6,870 nt of DNA, from positions 812-7,681 of the forward strand of contig PLKR01000581.1 of assembly GCA_003140655.1 (NCBI GenBank). The letters are read 5' to 3'. The notes under the pieces were generated by a model. The model worked only from the letters and a program-made list of their open reading frames with translations. It made no database searches and was not told the DNA's origin. Both the position numbers and the translations under genes were made by a program. This document shows, one piece after another, positions 6,848-6,870 of this stretch. This stretch comes from Acidobacteriaceae bacterium. Lineage in GTDB: Bacteria; Acidobacteriota; Terriglobia; Terriglobales; Acidobacteriaceae. Within the stretch, counting starts at the first letter, position 1, and each line of letters opens with the position of its first letter.

Positions 6848-6870
6848 GACAATGTCGGCGGTGTCAAGCA

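Overview
The window looks like chromosomal DNA from an acidobacterium (phylum Acidobacteriota). This is inferred from two gene types that are greatly expanded in that phylum: a very large Oar-type TonB-dependent receptor with an N-terminal carboxypeptidase-regulatory-like domain, and a membrane-anchored TolB-like/TPR protein of the kind usually fused to a winged-helix regulator. The DNA is moderately GC-rich, start codons have recognisable purine-rich Shine-Dalgarno sites, and no RNA gene or CRISPR array is visible. The assignment rests on gene type, not on a marker gene.

Layout from left to right. (1) Positions 1-745, plus strand: a two-gene type II toxin-antitoxin module in toxin-first order, with a RelE-fold Gp49/HigB-like toxin followed by an XRE-family HigA-like antitoxin. 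(2) Positions about 755-1154, minus strand: the 5' part of an IS5-family transposase gene (DUF4096 type), cut off about 17 bp beyond the antitoxin stop codon. It carries two compensating one-base indels that remove the first catalytic Asp region, so it is a dead relic. (3) Positions 1155-1592: no recognisable gene. It holds the leader of the transposase and the upstream region of the receptor. (4) Positions 1623-5162, plus strand: an intact 1179-residue outer-membrane receptor with signal peptide, carboxypeptidase-regulatory-like domain, plug and long beta-barrel ending in Phe. (5) Positions 5163-5216: a short convergent intergenic stretch with a strong hairpin. (6) Positions 5217-6836, minus strand: a TolB-like/TPR protein with one transmembrane helix. 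Its N-terminal region runs to the window edge, and its usual winged-helix domain is either absent, frameshifted off or beyond the edge.

The toxin and antitoxin form one functional unit. The receptor and the TolB/TPR protein are convergent, so they are not an operon and a functional link is not shown. No SusD-like lipoprotein, TonB, ExbB/D or catabolic enzyme is present to suggest the receptor's substrate. I did not find convincing evidence of an undescribed system. The points most worth a second look are the double frameshift in the transposase, the five local cysteine pairs in the receptor, and the possible frameshift at the start of the TPR gene.
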